Shown here one piece after another: positions 9,069 to 18,795 of a DNA stretch of 64,000 nt. The stretch's first letter is position 1, and the number at the start of each line of letters is the position of its first letter. The stretch is from Firmicutes bacterium ADurb.Bin193 (GTDB lineage: Bacteria > Bacillota > Clostridia > Monoglobales > Firm-18). The position numbers and the translations under genes were made by a program. The stretch covers positions 62,001 to 126,000 of the forward strand of contig MWCQ01000003.1 of NCBI GenBank assembly GCA_002070105.1, given 5' to 3'. Under the pieces are notes generated by a model. That model searched no databases. It was not told where the DNA came from and saw only the letters and a program-made list of their open reading frames with translations.

Positions 9069-9822
9069 TATTGCCGAAAAAATGAAGGTTTTTGCTCCGC
9101 CAGCGCTTGCAGGCGAGTGGGATAATGTCGGCCTTCTTGTCGGAAGCCACGACAAAGTGGTGCGCCGTATTCTTGTTGCGCTTGACATGGACAGCCAAAC
9201 CGCAGCCGAGGCGGCGGCAAAAAACGCTGATCTTGTAATTACCCATCATCCCATTCTTTTAAAGCCGGTAAACAGGATTACCGACGAAACCGCCGAGGGC
9301 AGGGTGATTAAAACCCTCATTAAAAACGACATATCAATGCTTGCCGCTCACACCAACCTTGACAGCGCCGACGGCGGTGTAAACGATGTTTTGGCACAGA
9401 AAATCGGGCTTATAAACATTCGAAAGATTTTTACGCCCGACGGGGTTGCAAGCTCAAGGACAGGCGAAATTACGCCGCAGACACTTGAGGCGTTTACGAA
9501 ATATGTAGGTGAAAAGTTAAACAGCACCGTAATTAAGCGTGTCGGAGATAAAAACAGAATTATAACCCGCGTTGCGGTATGCTCGGGCTCGGGCGCGTTT
9601 ATGATAAATACGGCTAATGACGAGGGCTGTGACGCTCTTGTAACGGGTGAGGCAAAATACAGCGATGAACAGCTTGCGCATGAAACGGGTTTATGCCTTA
9701 TCGAAGCGGGGCATTTCGAAACTGAAACTATTGTTTGTGAGGTTGTCCGCGATTTTCTCCGAAAAGAGTTTAAGGATATTGAGATAATGGTTTCACAAAG
9801 AAAAACAACATATTACGAGTAA
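9052..9822 (+). CDS. Nif3-like dinuclear metal center protein
   Basis: A 256-residue member of the Nif3/YqfO family (GTP cyclohydrolase 1 type 2 homolog). These proteins form hexameric rings with a two-metal site; the reaction is unsettled. Metal-ligand motifs are VITHHPILL and LAAHTNLD in the N-terminal half, and EAGHFETE near the end. The YqfO-type central insert domain appears absent, so this is the short form. The start follows GGAGGTTCTAG. The final codons fold into helix P1 of the downstream RNase P RNA. Confidence 0.93.
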   Translation: MTTVRDIAEKMKVFAPPALAGEWDNVGLLVGSHDKVVRRILVALDMDSQTAAEAAAKNADLVITHHPILLKPVNRITDETAEGRVIKTLIKNDISMLAAHTNLDSADGGVNDVLAQKIGLINIRKIFTPDGVASSRTGEITPQTLEAFTKYVGEKLNSTVIKRVGDKNRIITRVAVCSGSGAFMINTANDEGCDALVTGEAKYSDEQLAHETGLCLIEAGHFETETIVCEVVRDFLRKEFKDIEIMVSQRKTTYYE

Positions 9823-10142
9823 GTCAGACGGTCGCGGGGGGAGTTTTCCCCACGAGGAAAGTCCGAGCTGCGAAGGGCAAGGGTGCCGGGTAACTCCCGG
9901 TGGAGGCGACTCCAAGGATAGTGCAACAGAAATAGACTACCGCTTTTTGCGGTACAGGTGGAAAGGCGAGGTAAAAGCTCACCGGCGGTCAGGCGACTGA
10001 CCGGCCATGTAAACCCCACCCGCAGCAACACCGACAGGGGCGCCGGCCCGGCATATGCCCCGACGGGTGGCTTGAGCGGTGCAGAAATGTACCGCCTAGA
10101 TAGATGGCCGTCAAATACAGAACTCGGCTTATAGACTTGCTC
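9817..10142 (+). ncRNA. rnpB: RNase P RNA, class A
   Basis: The catalytic RNA that trims tRNA 5' leaders. Conserved blocks are GAGGAAAGTCC (from 9855), ACAGAAA, CCCGCAGCAACACC, TAGATAGATGGCC and CAGAACTCGGCTTA. Helix P1 can form from GAGTAAGTC (9817-9825) and GACTTGCTC (10134-10142), so the 5' strand includes the stop codon of the Nif3-like gene at 9820-9822. The layout fits class A rather than the Bacillus class B. The exact ends are estimated from P1. An intrinsic terminator follows. Confidence 0.95.
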
Positions 10143-10154
10143 GTATTATATACG

Positions 10155-10181
10155 AAAAACCCGCCTATAAGCGGGTTTTTT
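10155..10181 (+). terminator. Intrinsic terminator of rnpB
   Basis: AAAAACCCGC (10155-10164), a CTATAA loop, GCGGGTTTTT (10171-10180), and a further T. The A-run on the left could let it serve the convergent minus-strand gene as well. Confidence 0.9.
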
Positions 10182-10206
10182 GTTATATATTCCAATTTCT
10201 GATTAC

Positions 10207-11013
10207 TTATACCTTTAAAGCAGTAGCCTTTTCTAGCGCTGCCTTCTTTGGGCGAATCATGCCACCATTACGCGGCCCTATTTTCTTCATCGGTCCCTTG
10301 CCGCCCTTTACTCTTTCACCGGTTTTGCTTTTCATTTCGGCTTTTTGTTCTTCTGTTAAAGGTTTCCTTTCCTTATGCATGCGAACGGGCGGGAATTTTC
10401 CTTCCTCCGCCTTTGCGTATATCTCGTCTGCCTGTTCCTGTGTCAGCTTTCCCTCGGCAACCCTTTTATCAAGATTTTCTTTAAGGGTCTCAAGCCTTTT
10501 TGCCTTCATTTCGGCTTTTTGTTCCTCTGTTAGAGGTTCCCTTCCCTTACGAATACGAACGGGCGGGAATTTGCCTTCCTCCGCCTTTGCATATATCTCG
10601 TCTGCCTGTTCCTGTGTCAGCTTTCCCTCGGCAACCCTTTTATCAAGATTCTCCTTAAGGGTCTCAAGCCTTTTTGCCTTCATTTCGGCTTTTTGTTCTT
10701 CCGTTAAAGGTTCTCTTTTGCCAAACGGGAATTTTCCTTCCTCTGCGTTTGCATATATCTCGTCTGCCTGTTCCTGTGTCAGCTTTCCTTCGGCAACCCT
10801 TTTATCAAGATTCTCTTTAAGGGCTTCAAGTCTTTTTGCCTTCATTTCAGCTTTTTGCTCGTCTGTCAGCTTCGGGCCTGCCTTAACCATTGCCGCAGCT
10901 TTTACCCTTTCTCTTATCGGCTTTGTTGCCTCATCACCCAATACGGTAAACGATGCCAGAATCATAACCGCAGTAAGAAAAAGAGCGATTAGCTTTGATA
11001 CCTTAACTTTCAT
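10207..11013 (-). CDS. Secreted tandem-repeat protein (DUF2680-like), unknown function
   Basis: A 268-residue protein with a signal peptide (positively charged start, then LIALFLTAVMILASFTVLG). Most of the rest is three units of 54-58 residues, each running from LTEEQKAEMKAKRLE through LDKRVAEGKLTQEQADEIY to EEGKFP, then a partial fourth unit and a basic, Gly- and Pro-containing tail. The units are predicted helical and highly charged, like the short repeats of DUF2680 proteins of Clostridia. The start follows TAGGAGGAAG. It lies downstream of, and on the same strand as, a two-component system that may control it; this is inference. The long plus-strand frame opposite is a shadow. Confidence 0.8.
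   Translation of the reverse strand: MKVKVSKLIALFLTAVMILASFTVLGDEATKPIRERVKAAAMVKAGPKLTDEQKAEMKAKRLEALKENLDKRVAEGKLTQEQADEIYANAEEGKFPFGKREPLTEEQKAEMKAKRLETLKENLDKRVAEGKLTQEQADEIYAKAEEGKFPPVRIRKGREPLTEEQKAEMKAKRLETLKENLDKRVAEGKLTQEQADEIYAKAEEGKFPPVRMHKERKPLTEEQKAEMKSKTGERVKGGKGPMKKIGPRNGGMIRPKKAALEKATALKV
10360..10869 (-). repeat. Three tandem coding repeats of 162, 174 and 174 bases
   Basis: Units lie at 10708-10869, 10534-10707 and 10360-10533. They differ at few positions (for example TTTGCGTAT versus TTTGCATAT) and mainly in the variable linker after EGKFP. Unit number could change by recombination. Confidence 0.85.
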
Positions 11014-11173
11014 TATATCTTCCTCCTATCTCGTTTTGTTACCAATTGAAATATGAATCATTATGACAGCCCTTTTTGCTGCCGCTCATCCGGAGTAAAA
11101 ACCAATATATGCCTTCTAAGTCTATTCTATACAGAAAATGTGTTGATTTTGTGAAAAAAAGATGAAATTTTTA

Positions 11174-12652
11174 TTAATCCTGTTCGGCGTCGGCACTGTC
11201 AAGCTCTATATAAAACTTAACCCCGCCGATGACATTCCGGACTCCGTACGGCTTACCCATCGCCTTCATTATAGCCGAAACAACCGCAAGTCCTATCCCG
11301 CTTCCGCCGTATTCGCGTGTTCTTGCCTTATCCACCTTGTAAAAGCTTTGCCAGATTTTATCAAGGTCTTGTTCGGGTATGTTATCGCCCGTATTGAAAA
11401 CTTCAATCCTGACAACGCCCCCTCGGTTGTCAACATTAAATTCCACAATTTTTTCGCCGCCTGCATGGTTTATTGCATTTGAAAAGTAGTTGACAAGAAC
11501 ATCCTCAACCAAAAACTCGTCGCCCCACACGAAAACCCTGCCGGCTGTATTTGAAATTACCTTTATGCCCTTTGATTCCAGAACGATTTTATTTTTTTCG
11601 ATAATCGACCTAATCATAGAGGTAATTTCAAACCTCCGTATTGTAAGGGGGTCTTGCCCCGACTCAATCTGCATAAGGGTCATAAGCTTTTTAACCATAT
11701 CCCCCATTTTTCTGCTTTCGTCTACAATTACATCACAGTAATAATTTCGGCTTTTCTCGTCCGCGGCGATATTGTCCGAAAGCCCCTCCGCATAACCCTG
11801 AATAAGAGAAATAGGCGTTTTAAGCTCATGCGAAACATTGGAGAAAAACTCACGCCTCATCTCGTCAATTCGCGTTTTTGTTTCAATATCGCGGCACAAC
11901 TCGGCATTTGCGGTTTTCAGGTCGGAAATCGTTTCTTCAAGCCTCTCGGAAAGTATATTGATGCTTTTACCCAGATCGTTAATCTCGTCCTTGCCCTTTA
12001 CATCATACTTAACATTAAAATTTAGGTGAGCCATCTCGCCCGCAATAGCCGAGAGCTTTAAAATCGGCTTTGTCAGGCTTCGCGACAGTAAAAACGCAAT
12101 AACCGCACCGATTAAAAGGGCAATCGCCCCCACCGCAAGTATAAACCTGTTGGTGATTTTTACGCTTTCGGTTATCGACTCTATCGGCGTTCTTATAAAA
12201 AGCGAATACCCGTTGTCAAGCGTTGCGGTAAGTACTATATGGTATGACTGCAAAACCCTGTCATACCTTCTTGTTATAACGCTTTTTCCGTCGTCATGAA
12301 GTACATCGGAATCCCTGCCCAGAATCCCCGGAGAGGATTGATTCAGCCACATCTGCCTTGGGTTTTGCCTGTTCGGTCTGTTAACCCTGCCGTAAACCAG
12401 GGTATCGCCGTCTAATACCGCTATGTTCAGGCTTCGGTTAATGTCAAGGCGATCAAGCCTGACAGCCATATCACTTGCGTTTTCGTTGTAAAGGCTATTT
12501 ATTGTTGTATATGTTTTTATCAAAAGATCCTTTTTATAGTAAAGATGAAACGCCTCAAAAGCTACACTGTTGAGGATAATATAGAAAAGGACTATCCCCG
12601 CCGCAAATGCGGAGAGTATTATTAGAAACTTAATTCGTATGGAATTTTTCAT
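11174..12652 (-). CDS. Membrane sensor histidine kinase
   Basis: A 492-residue kinase. A first membrane helix (about 8-30), an extracytoplasmic sensor region (31-168), a second helix (170-190), a HAMP linker (190-243), HisKA with phospho-acceptor His275 in SNVSHELKTP, then the ATPase domain with NAINHAGG (N box) and YGGSGIGLAVV (G2 box). The sensor region has no domain I can name. It overlaps the regulator gene by four bases. The signal is unknown; the secreted repeat protein just downstream is a possible target. Confidence 0.93.
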   Translation of the reverse strand: MKNSIRIKFLIILSAFAAGIVLFYIILNSVAFEAFHLYYKKDLLIKTYTTINSLYNENASDMAVRLDRLDINRSLNIAVLDGDTLVYGRVNRPNRQNPRQMWLNQSSPGILGRDSDVLHDDGKSVITRRYDRVLQSYHIVLTATLDNGYSLFIRTPIESITESVKITNRFILAVGAIALLIGAVIAFLLSRSLTKPILKLSAIAGEMAHLNFNVKYDVKGKDEINDLGKSINILSERLEETISDLKTANAELCRDIETKTRIDEMRREFFSNVSHELKTPISLIQGYAEGLSDNIAADEKSRNYYCDVIVDESRKMGDMVKKLMTLMQIESGQDPLTIRRFEITSMIRSIIEKNKIVLESKGIKVISNTAGRVFVWGDEFLVEDVLVNYFSNAINHAGGEKIVEFNVDNRGGVVRIEVFNTGDNIPEQDLDKIWQSFYKVDKARTREYGGSGIGLAVVSAIMKAMGKPYGVRNVIGGVKFYIELDSADAEQD

Positions 12653-13326
12653 TCCCCCACCTCGAATTTATAACCCATTCCCCATACGGTTTTTATGTAG
12701 CAACCCTTGGAGCCAAGCTTGCTCCTTACTTTTTTGATATGTGTGTCAACCGTCCTCGCATCGCCAAAGTAATCATACGCCCATACATTGTTTAAAATTT
12801 TATCCCTTGACAGGGCAATTCCCTCGTTCTCAATCAGATACTCCAAAAGCTCAAATTCTTTAACCGTAAAGTTTACGGGCTTTCCGTCAACCCTTACGCT
12901 GTGCCCCGCACGGTCAAGCACAAGTCCGTCATACTCTGTCGTCTTTCCCTCATAAACGGTCGCGCGCCTTAAAAGCGCCTCAACCCTTGCGACAAGCACT
13001 TTGGGGCTGAAGGGCTTTGATATGTATTCATCCGCGCCGAGCTCAAAGCCTAAAAGCTCGTCCCGCTCGTCGCCCCTTGCGGTAAGCATCATTATAGGAA
13101 CCGTGGAAATCTGCCTGATCTCACGGCATACTGCCCAGCCGTCAAGACCGGGCATCATTACATCAAGAATAACAAGGTCAATCTTTTGCCCGCCCGTGAA
13201 TATATCAATCGCCTGCTCGCCGTTTTGTGCCTCTATAACATCAAATTCCTTCGTCAAAAGAAAATCACGGATAAGCTTTCTCATTCTGCTCTCGTCATCG
13301 ACGACAAGTATGGTTTTTTTCTTCAT
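12649..13326 (-). CDS. OmpR/PhoB-family response regulator
   Basis: A 225-residue regulator. The receiver domain has acidic DDE at 10-12, phospho-acceptor Asp55 in VILDVMMPG and the conserved Lys in YISKPFSP. The C-terminal winged helix (about 130-222) includes FTVKEFELLEYL and VDTHIKKVRSKLG. The start follows AGGGAGC. Upstream (13327-13486) lies a GCCGC/GCGGC hairpin and no gene. The regulator is first in the operon, before the kinase. Confidence 0.94.
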   Translation of the reverse strand: MKKKTILVVDDESRMRKLIRDFLLTKEFDVIEAQNGEQAIDIFTGGQKIDLVILDVMMPGLDGWAVCREIRQISTVPIMMLTARGDERDELLGFELGADEYISKPFSPKVLVARVEALLRRATVYEGKTTEYDGLVLDRAGHSVRVDGKPVNFTVKEFELLEYLIENEGIALSRDKILNNVWAYDYFGDARTVDTHIKKVRSKLGSKGCYIKTVWGMGYKFEVGE

Positions 13327-13486
13327 AAAAATGCTCCCTTTGAGCCGCCCTGCAGCGGCGCAATCAATTCTTCCGAAGGGTTAGTTTATAAGGTCCTTTC
13401 AAATCAATCTGCTCCACAGCTTACAGAGTTTTATAGCCTCCCCTTTAACATTAACAGAAAAATGTGTTTGTGTTGTGAACAAAGTA

Positions 13487-14719
13487 TTAATATTCAATTC
13501 CGCCGATAAGGTATAAAGAGCCGCAGACGCATATTACATCACCTTGTTTGGCAATGCTTTTCGCATAGTCCACCGCTTGTTGACGGTCGGCTACCGCAAC
13601 GGCGTTTTTTGTATACCTCTTTGCCGTTTTCATAAGTTCCTCGGCACTAAGCGCCCTCGGATTGTCGGGCATGGTTGCAATAAATAGTTTTGAAAGGGGC
13701 GAAATGGCGCGTATACACTTTTCATACTCCTTATCACGCAACATTCCCATTACTAATATAATATCGTTTTTCGGAAAATAGTCCGAAAGCGCGAGGGAAA
13801 GCGCCGTAACTCCCGAAAAATTATGCGCGCCGTCTACTATAATCATTGGGTCTTTTGATACAATTTCAAGCCGCCCTTTGAAAAATGTCTTTTTAAGTCC
13901 CTCTTTAATTTTCAAATCCAGTTTGAGCAGTTTCAGAGCGCAAATCGCCGTAACGGCATTATAAACCTGATGCTTACCCAGCATGGATAAGGCATACTCC
14001 TCGCCCATGTATGAGAACACCGTACCCCCAATACTTGTCCTTAATACTTTTATGTCAGCCTTATCCGCCGTTTCAACGGCGACGCCCTTTTCTTCGGCGG
14101 TTTTTTTGATAACCTCCATCGCTTCGGGGGGATTGTCGGGGTATACGGCAAGGGCACAGCCGCTTTTTATTATTCCGCTCTTTTCAAAGGCAATCTGACT
14201 GACCGTATCGCCCAAAAGCTCGGTGTGGTCTATGCTAATGCTTGTAATGACCGCCACAATCGGAGGCGGAATTACATTCGTCGCATCAAACCGCCCGCCA
14301 AGCCCCACCTCAAGCACCACATAATCGCATTTCTTATCCAAAAAGCGAAGAAAGCCTATTGCGGTAACAACCTCAAACTCGGTCGGACAGAGTGAATCGT
14401 CCAAAACCTCCGCTACCCTTTGGGCATGGCACGCAAGCTCGTCTTTAGTTATCTGAACATTATTAACCTGTATTCTCTCGGTAAAGGCGTTTACAAAAGG
14501 AGAAATATAAATCCCTGTTTTGTATCCGCTTTCAATCAGAGTGTTTGCAATAAAAGAGGAGGTCGAACCCTTGCCGTTCGTCCCCGCTACATGGATGAAT
14601 TTAAGCCTTTCCTGCGGGTTGCCGAGCCGATGCAAAAGCTCTCTGGTCGTTTCAAGCCCCGGCCTTGAGCCGTATTTCAGTCGGCCCCTTATAAATTCCA
14701 TTGCCTGTTCATAGTTCAT
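13487..14719 (-). CDS. folC: Folylpolyglutamate synthase / dihydrofolate synthase
   Basis: A 410-residue Mur-ligase-like enzyme that adds glutamate to folates, and in many bacteria to dihydropteroate. The P-loop [14 protein letters not shown], the [11 protein letters not shown] region and the family block [11 protein letters not shown] are present. Its start codon overlaps the valS stop by four bases, so translation is probably coupled. Whether it has both activities cannot be read from sequence. Confidence 0.94.
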   Translation of the reverse strand: MNYEQAMEFIRGRLKYGSRPGLETTRELLHRLGNPQERLKFIHVAGTNGKGSTSSFIANTLIESGYKTGIYISPFVNAFTERIQVNNVQITKDELACHAQRVAEVLDDSLCPTEFEVVTAIGFLRFLDKKCDYVVLEVGLGGRFDATNVIPPPIVAVITSISIDHTELLGDTVSQIAFEKSGIIKSGCALAVYPDNPPEAMEVIKKTAEEKGVAVETADKADIKVLRTSIGGTVFSYMGEEYALSMLGKHQVYNAVTAICALKLLKLDLKIKEGLKKTFFKGRLEIVSKDPMIIVDGAHNFSGVTALSLALSDYFPKNDIILVMGMLRDKEYEKCIRAISPLSKLFIATMPDNPRALSAEELMKTAKRYTKNAVAVADRQQAVDYAKSIAKQGDVICVCGSLYLIGGIEY

Positions 14720-17325
14720 ATTAAATTTTTCAACCCCGCCCTTACCTTTTCAAGCATTTCTCTGTATTTTTCGCCCTTTTCACGCTCCTGCTCAACTACG
14801 GCGGGCGGCGCCTTTTTAACAAAGCCCTCGTTTGAAAGCTTGGTGTCAACCCGCTTTATTTCATCAATTAAGCGGGCTTCCTCCCCCCTAAGCCTTGCAA
14901 TTTCCTTTTCAATATCAACAAGGTCACCATGCGGCATAAAAATCTCTGCGCCCTCAACAACAAGCGACAGGGCATTTTCGGGTATCTCGCCCCTGTCAAC
15001 CGTTACGGTAACATCGCTTGCCCATGCAAGCTTTTTGAAAAACGGCGCACCCTTTGTAAAGGTATCCGTATCGTCCGTCACCACAACAAGCCTTGCCTTT
15101 TTAGACGGAGGAACATTCATCTCAGCCCTGAGGTTCCTTACCGCTTTTATCGCGCTTTTAATAAGCTCGGTCTGCCCTGCTTCGGCGGGGAAATCAAGCT
15201 CCTTTTTAAATTCTGGCCATTTTTCTATCATTATGCTCCTACTATTGTTCGGAAGATATGAATATATCTCCTCTGTGATAAACGGCATAAACGGGTGGAG
15301 AAGCTTTAAAATATCCGACAAAACATAGACAAGAATATTTTGAGGGCTTCCCTCCTTGCCGAGCCTCGGCTTCGAAAGCTCTATATACCAGTCGCAAAAC
15401 TCGTCCCATATAAAGTCGTAAAGCTTTTGCACGGCTATGCCAAGCTCGTACTTCTCAAGGTTTTCCGTAACCTCTCTTATAAGAAGATTAAGCTTTGTCA
15501 AAATCCACTTGTCCTCAAGCTCTAAAACTTCGGGAAGCTTTCCGCTCACCTTATCGTCAAGGTTTAAAAGAACAAATCGTGAGGCGTTCCAGATTTTATT
15601 GGCAAAATTCCTGCTTGCCTCCACCCTTTCGGTGTAAAAGCGCATATCGTTTCCGGGTGAATTGCCCGTCGCAAGAGTAAAGCGAAGCGCATCCGCCCCG
15701 TAAAGCTCTATTATTTCAAGCGGGTCTATTCCGTTGCCGAGCGACTTGCTCATCTTCCTGCCCTGACCGTCACGGACTATGCCGTGTATAAAAACGGTGT
15801 GGAAGGGCTCCTTGCCCGTATGCTCCACTCCCGAAAACACCATTCGGGCAACCCAGAAAAATATAATGTCATACCCCGTTACAAGAACGCTTGTGGGGTA
15901 GAAATAGTCATAATCCTCGTTTTTATCGGGCCAGCCCAGCGTTGCAAAGGGCCAAAGCGCCGACGAAAACCATGTGTCTAAGACATCCTCCTCCCGTCTT
16001 ACCGCGCCGCCGCACTTTGGGCATGCCGTAATGTCCTCGCGGCTTACGGCCGTATATCCGCACTTTTCGCAGTAGAAGGCGGGAATTCTGTGCCCCCACC
16101 AAAGCTGGCGGGATACGCACCAGTCGTGAACATTCTCCATCCAGTTTGTATATATCTTCGAAAAGCGTTCGGGAACAAATTTTACCCTGCCGTTTTTGAC
16201 GACCTCGAGCGCAGGCCCGGCAAGCGGTTTCATTTTAACGAACCACTGTTTTGAGGTTATCGGCTCAACGGTTGTGCCGCAGCGGTAGCACTGCCCAACA
16301 TTGTGTGTATGCTCCTCGATTTTCACAAGAAGACCAAGCTCCGAAAGGTCGGCTATAATCTGCTTTCTTGCGGCATATCTGTCCATTCCCTCATATTTTC
16401 CGCCAAAGCTGTTAATGGTTGCATCGTCATTCATAACCTTAACTTGCTCTAAATTATGGCGCAGGCCTACCTCAAAATCGTTGGGGTCGTGCGCGGGGGT
16501 AATCTTAACCGCACCGGTTCCGAAATCCTTTTCGACATATTCGTCTGCGATAACGGGAATCTCACGGTTTACAAGAGGCAGTATAAGCGTTTTCCCCACA
16601 AGATGGGAATACCTTTCGTCGTCGGGGTGCACCGCAACCGCTGTGTCGCCCAGCATTGTTTCGGGGCGTGTTGTGGCAACTATTACATACTCATCGCTGT
16701 CCTTAGCGGGATATTTAATATGCCAGAAATGCCCCTCCTGTTCCGAATAGTCAACCTCCGTATCGGACAGCGCAGTGGCACAGCTCGGACACCAGTTAAT
16801 AATCCTGTTGCCCCTGTATATGAGACCCTTTTCATACAGGCTTACAAAAACCTCCCTGACCGCCTTTGAATAACGCTCGTCCATTGTAAAACGCTCTCTG
16901 TCCCAATCGCATGAGCTTCCGAGCTTTTTAAGCTGATTTATAATCCTGTCGCCGTATTTTTCCTTCCACTCCCAGACACGCTCTAAAAATTTTTCGCGCC
17001 CAAGGTCGTGCCGTGATTTGCCATCCTCGGTACGAAGCACTTCCTCAACCTTTATCTGTGTGGCTATTCCCGCATGGTCGGTCCCCGGAAGCCACAGGGC
17101 CTCCTCACCCTTCATTCTGTGATAGCGGATTAAAATATCCTGAAGCGTTTCGTCAAGGGCATGACCCATATGAAGCTGACCCGTCACATTGGGCGGGGGG
17201 ATTACTATTGTAAAGGGCTTTTTATCGGGGTTTGGCGCCGCACGAAAATATCCGCCCTCCTCCCAGCCTTTGTATATTCTGTCCTCAACCTGCTTCGGGT
17301 TGTATTTTGTTTCCATGTCTTTCAC
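14716..17325 (-). CDS. valS: Valine--tRNA ligase
   Basis: An 869-residue class I synthetase. Visible are HMGH in [17 protein letters not shown], the editing domain with [16 protein letters not shown], zinc-type CxxC pairs, KMSKS in [11 protein letters not shown], the anticodon-binding helical domain, and the C-terminal coiled coil typical of ValRS (last about 70 residues). The GTG at 17325 is preferred: GGAG lies eight bases upstream, and the protein then starts just before METKYNP. A longer frame to 17454 would include non-conserved sequence and overlap the promoter region. No T-box is seen in the leader. Confidence 0.95.
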   Translation of the reverse strand: MKDMETKYNPKQVEDRIYKGWEEGGYFRAAPNPDKKPFTIVIPPPNVTGQLHMGHALDETLQDILIRYHRMKGEEALWLPGTDHAGIATQIKVEEVLRTEDGKSRHDLGREKFLERVWEWKEKYGDRIINQLKKLGSSCDWDRERFTMDERYSKAVREVFVSLYEKGLIYRGNRIINWCPSCATALSDTEVDYSEQEGHFWHIKYPAKDSDEYVIVATTRPETMLGDTAVAVHPDDERYSHLVGKTLILPLVNREIPVIADEYVEKDFGTGAVKITPAHDPNDFEVGLRHNLEQVKVMNDDATINSFGGKYEGMDRYAARKQIIADLSELGLLVKIEEHTHNVGQCYRCGTTVEPITSKQWFVKMKPLAGPALEVVKNGRVKFVPERFSKIYTNWMENVHDWCVSRQLWWGHRIPAFYCEKCGYTAVSREDITACPKCGGAVRREEDVLDTWFSSALWPFATLGWPDKNEDYDYFYPTSVLVTGYDIIFFWVARMVFSGVEHTGKEPFHTVFIHGIVRDGQGRKMSKSLGNGIDPLEIIELYGADALRFTLATGNSPGNDMRFYTERVEASRNFANKIWNASRFVLLNLDDKVSGKLPEVLELEDKWILTKLNLLIREVTENLEKYELGIAVQKLYDFIWDEFCDWYIELSKPRLGKEGSPQNILVYVLSDILKLLHPFMPFITEEIYSYLPNNSRSIMIEKWPEFKKELDFPAEAGQTELIKSAIKAVRNLRAEMNVPPSKKARLVVVTDDTDTFTKGAPFFKKLAWASDVTVTVDRGEIPENALSLVVEGAEIFMPHGDLVDIEKEIARLRGEEARLIDEIKRVDTKLSNEGFVKKAPPAVVEQEREKGEKYREMLEKVRAGLKNLI

Positions 17326-17416
17326 GAAATCAGCTCCTGTATTGAAAATGAATAGGGGACTTACAAGCCCTTTTTGATTATTTATATCAGTCATTTCGGC
17401 TTGTTTAATATCACTA

Positions 17417-17445
17417 ATTATATAAAACCGCGCCATAAATGTCAA
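17417..17445 (-). promoter_or_regulatory. Consensus sigma-A promoter of valS
   Basis: On the minus strand, TTGACA (17440-17445), exactly 17 bases, then TATAAT (17417-17422). Both hexamers are perfect. Transcription would start near 17410, about 85 bases before the GTG start. Confidence 0.8.
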
Positions 17446-17462
17446 CACATACATGGGCTGTG

Positions 17463-17491
17463 TTGAGTTTTTTTGCCAAAGGTGATATAAT
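17463..17491 (+). promoter_or_regulatory. Sigma-A promoter of the alcohol dehydrogenase gene
   Basis: TTGAGT (17463-17468), 17 bases, TATAAT (17486-17491). Its -35 lies 17 bases from the -35 of the divergent valS promoter. A second TATAAT at 17585-17590 lacks a good -35. Confidence 0.7.
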
Positions 17492-17574
17492 AAATGCAGT
17501 AATGTAATAAAGCCTTATCGGCTTTATCCCGTTGCATTTATTGAATCGGTGTGAAACAAGCCGACTTACGGCTT
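17489..17574 (+). other. Nested inverted repeats in the alcohol dehydrogenase leader
   Basis: AATAAATGCA (17489-17498) pairs with TGCATTTATT (17533-17542), enclosing ATAAAGCC/GGCTTTAT (17507-17514, 17520-17527). A third pair is AAGCCG/CGGCTT (17558-17574). The outer arm touches the -10 element. It could be an operator or a leader structure; there is no known riboswitch match that I recognise. Confidence 0.5.
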
Positions 17575-17622
17575 GCACCTATGATATAATATTCTTTGAC
17601 AATATGAAAGGCGGATGAAATT

Positions 17623-18714
17623 ATGGAAACATTTTTTATGCCCGTTAAGGTTATTTCTGGTGACGGGTGCGTTGTCGAAAACTACAGTGAATTTTCAAAG
17701 CTCGGTAAACGCGCCGTCATTGTTACGGGGCGAAGCTCCGCAAGAAAAAGCGGTGCGCTTTTTGACATTGAGGATGCCTTAAATAAAGCCGGTGTCACAT
17801 ACACTCTTTTTGACAAAATCGAAAACAATCCTTCTGTTGAAACTGTTTTAGAGGGCGGCGTCTTCGCAAGAGAGTTCGGGGCGGATTTCATTATAGCCTG
17901 CGGCGGAGGTTCACCGCTTGATGCCGGAAAGGCGATTGCCGCCGCATACCACGGCTTAAGCCGAAAAGACCTTTTGGGCGGAAATTTCTCTTTTGCCCTT
18001 CCGATAATCGCAATCCCCACAACTGCGGGTACGGGAAGCGAGGTCACTCAATACTCCATTTTGACGGACAATGAGGATGAAACCAAGGTAAGCATAGCCA
18101 AATATGACCTTTTCCCTAAAACAGCGTTTTTGGATGCGAAATATACCGAGGCGCTCGGAGTGGCGGACACCGTAAACACCGCCATAGATGCCCTTAGCCA
18201 CGCTGTGGAGGGATATTTATCCAATTATTCGACCGATTTAAGCGATTTTATTGCGCTTGAGGCAATAAAGATTATAGGTAAAAAGCTTCCGTACCTAAAC
18301 GGCAGGCTTTCAAAAAAAGACAGAGAGGATCTTTTGTACGCCTCAATGATAAGCGGAATCGTTATCTCTCAAACCAAGACTACCGCTCTTCACAAGATGG
18401 GGTATCCCCTGACATACTACAAAAATATTCCCCACGGTCGGGCAAACGGGCTTATGTTCGGGGAATATTTAAGGGTTCTTGAAAGACTGGGCGTAAAAAA
18501 GGTTAACGACTGTATTTGTGCAATGAACATAGGCGGGGTTGACGACTTTTGCAGGATCATGTCTGACCTTATGAAGCCGAGCGGCGAAATCACCGCCGCC
18601 GAAGCAAAAAGCTACAGCGAAGGCGTAATAAAACACAGCGTTATGAATTATACCCCCGGCAATATGACCGTAGAAGATATTGAGTATATATACACAAAAT
18701 CCTTTAATCTGTAA
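17623..18714 (+). CDS. Iron-containing alcohol dehydrogenase family protein
   Basis: A 363-residue group III (metal-dependent) dehydrogenase. The NAD-binding part shows CGGGSPLDAGKAIA and PTTAGTGSEVT. Candidate metal ligands lie in the stretch with DALSHAVEG, in ALHKMGYPL and in IPHGRANGLM. Family members interconvert aldehydes or ketones and alcohols with NAD(P)H; the substrate is not evident. The start follows AAAGGCGGATGAAATT. It is a single-gene unit with its own promoter and a bidirectional terminator. Confidence 0.9.
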   Translation: METFFMPVKVISGDGCVVENYSEFSKLGKRAVIVTGRSSARKSGALFDIEDALNKAGVTYTLFDKIENNPSVETVLEGGVFAREFGADFIIACGGGSPLDAGKAIAAAYHGLSRKDLLGGNFSFALPIIAIPTTAGTGSEVTQYSILTDNEDETKVSIAKYDLFPKTAFLDAKYTEALGVADTVNTAIDALSHAVEGYLSNYSTDLSDFIALEAIKIIGKKLPYLNGRLSKKDREDLLYASMISGIVISQTKTTALHKMGYPLTYYKNIPHGRANGLMFGEYLRVLERLGVKKVNDCICAMNIGGVDDFCRIMSDLMKPSGEITAAEAKSYSEGVIKHSVMNYTPGNMTVEDIEYIYTKSFNL

Positions 18715-18731
18715 GCTTGTGCTTAAGTTTT

Positions 18732-18769
18732 AACAACAAAAGATGCCGCAATCGGCATCTTTCGTTGTT
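18732..18769. terminator. Bidirectional intrinsic terminator
   Basis: AACAACAAAAGATGCCG, a CAAT loop, then CGGCATCT and TTCGTTGTT form a long stem between two convergent genes, with T-runs on both sides. Confidence 0.85.
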
Positions 18770-18795
18770 TTTATATTTGAATAAACTTAAAAATA

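Noticed and set aside
10259-11056. 265-codon plus-strand frame opposite the repeat protein
   Set aside because: It mirrors the repeats of the minus-strand gene, has Ser- and Phe-rich low-complexity content and no ribosome site; the minus-strand gene has a signal peptide and a strong ribosome site.
17326-17454. Longer ValRS N terminus
   Set aside because: The extra 43 residues are not like the family, overlap the promoter, and the GTG at 17325 has a well-placed ribosome site.
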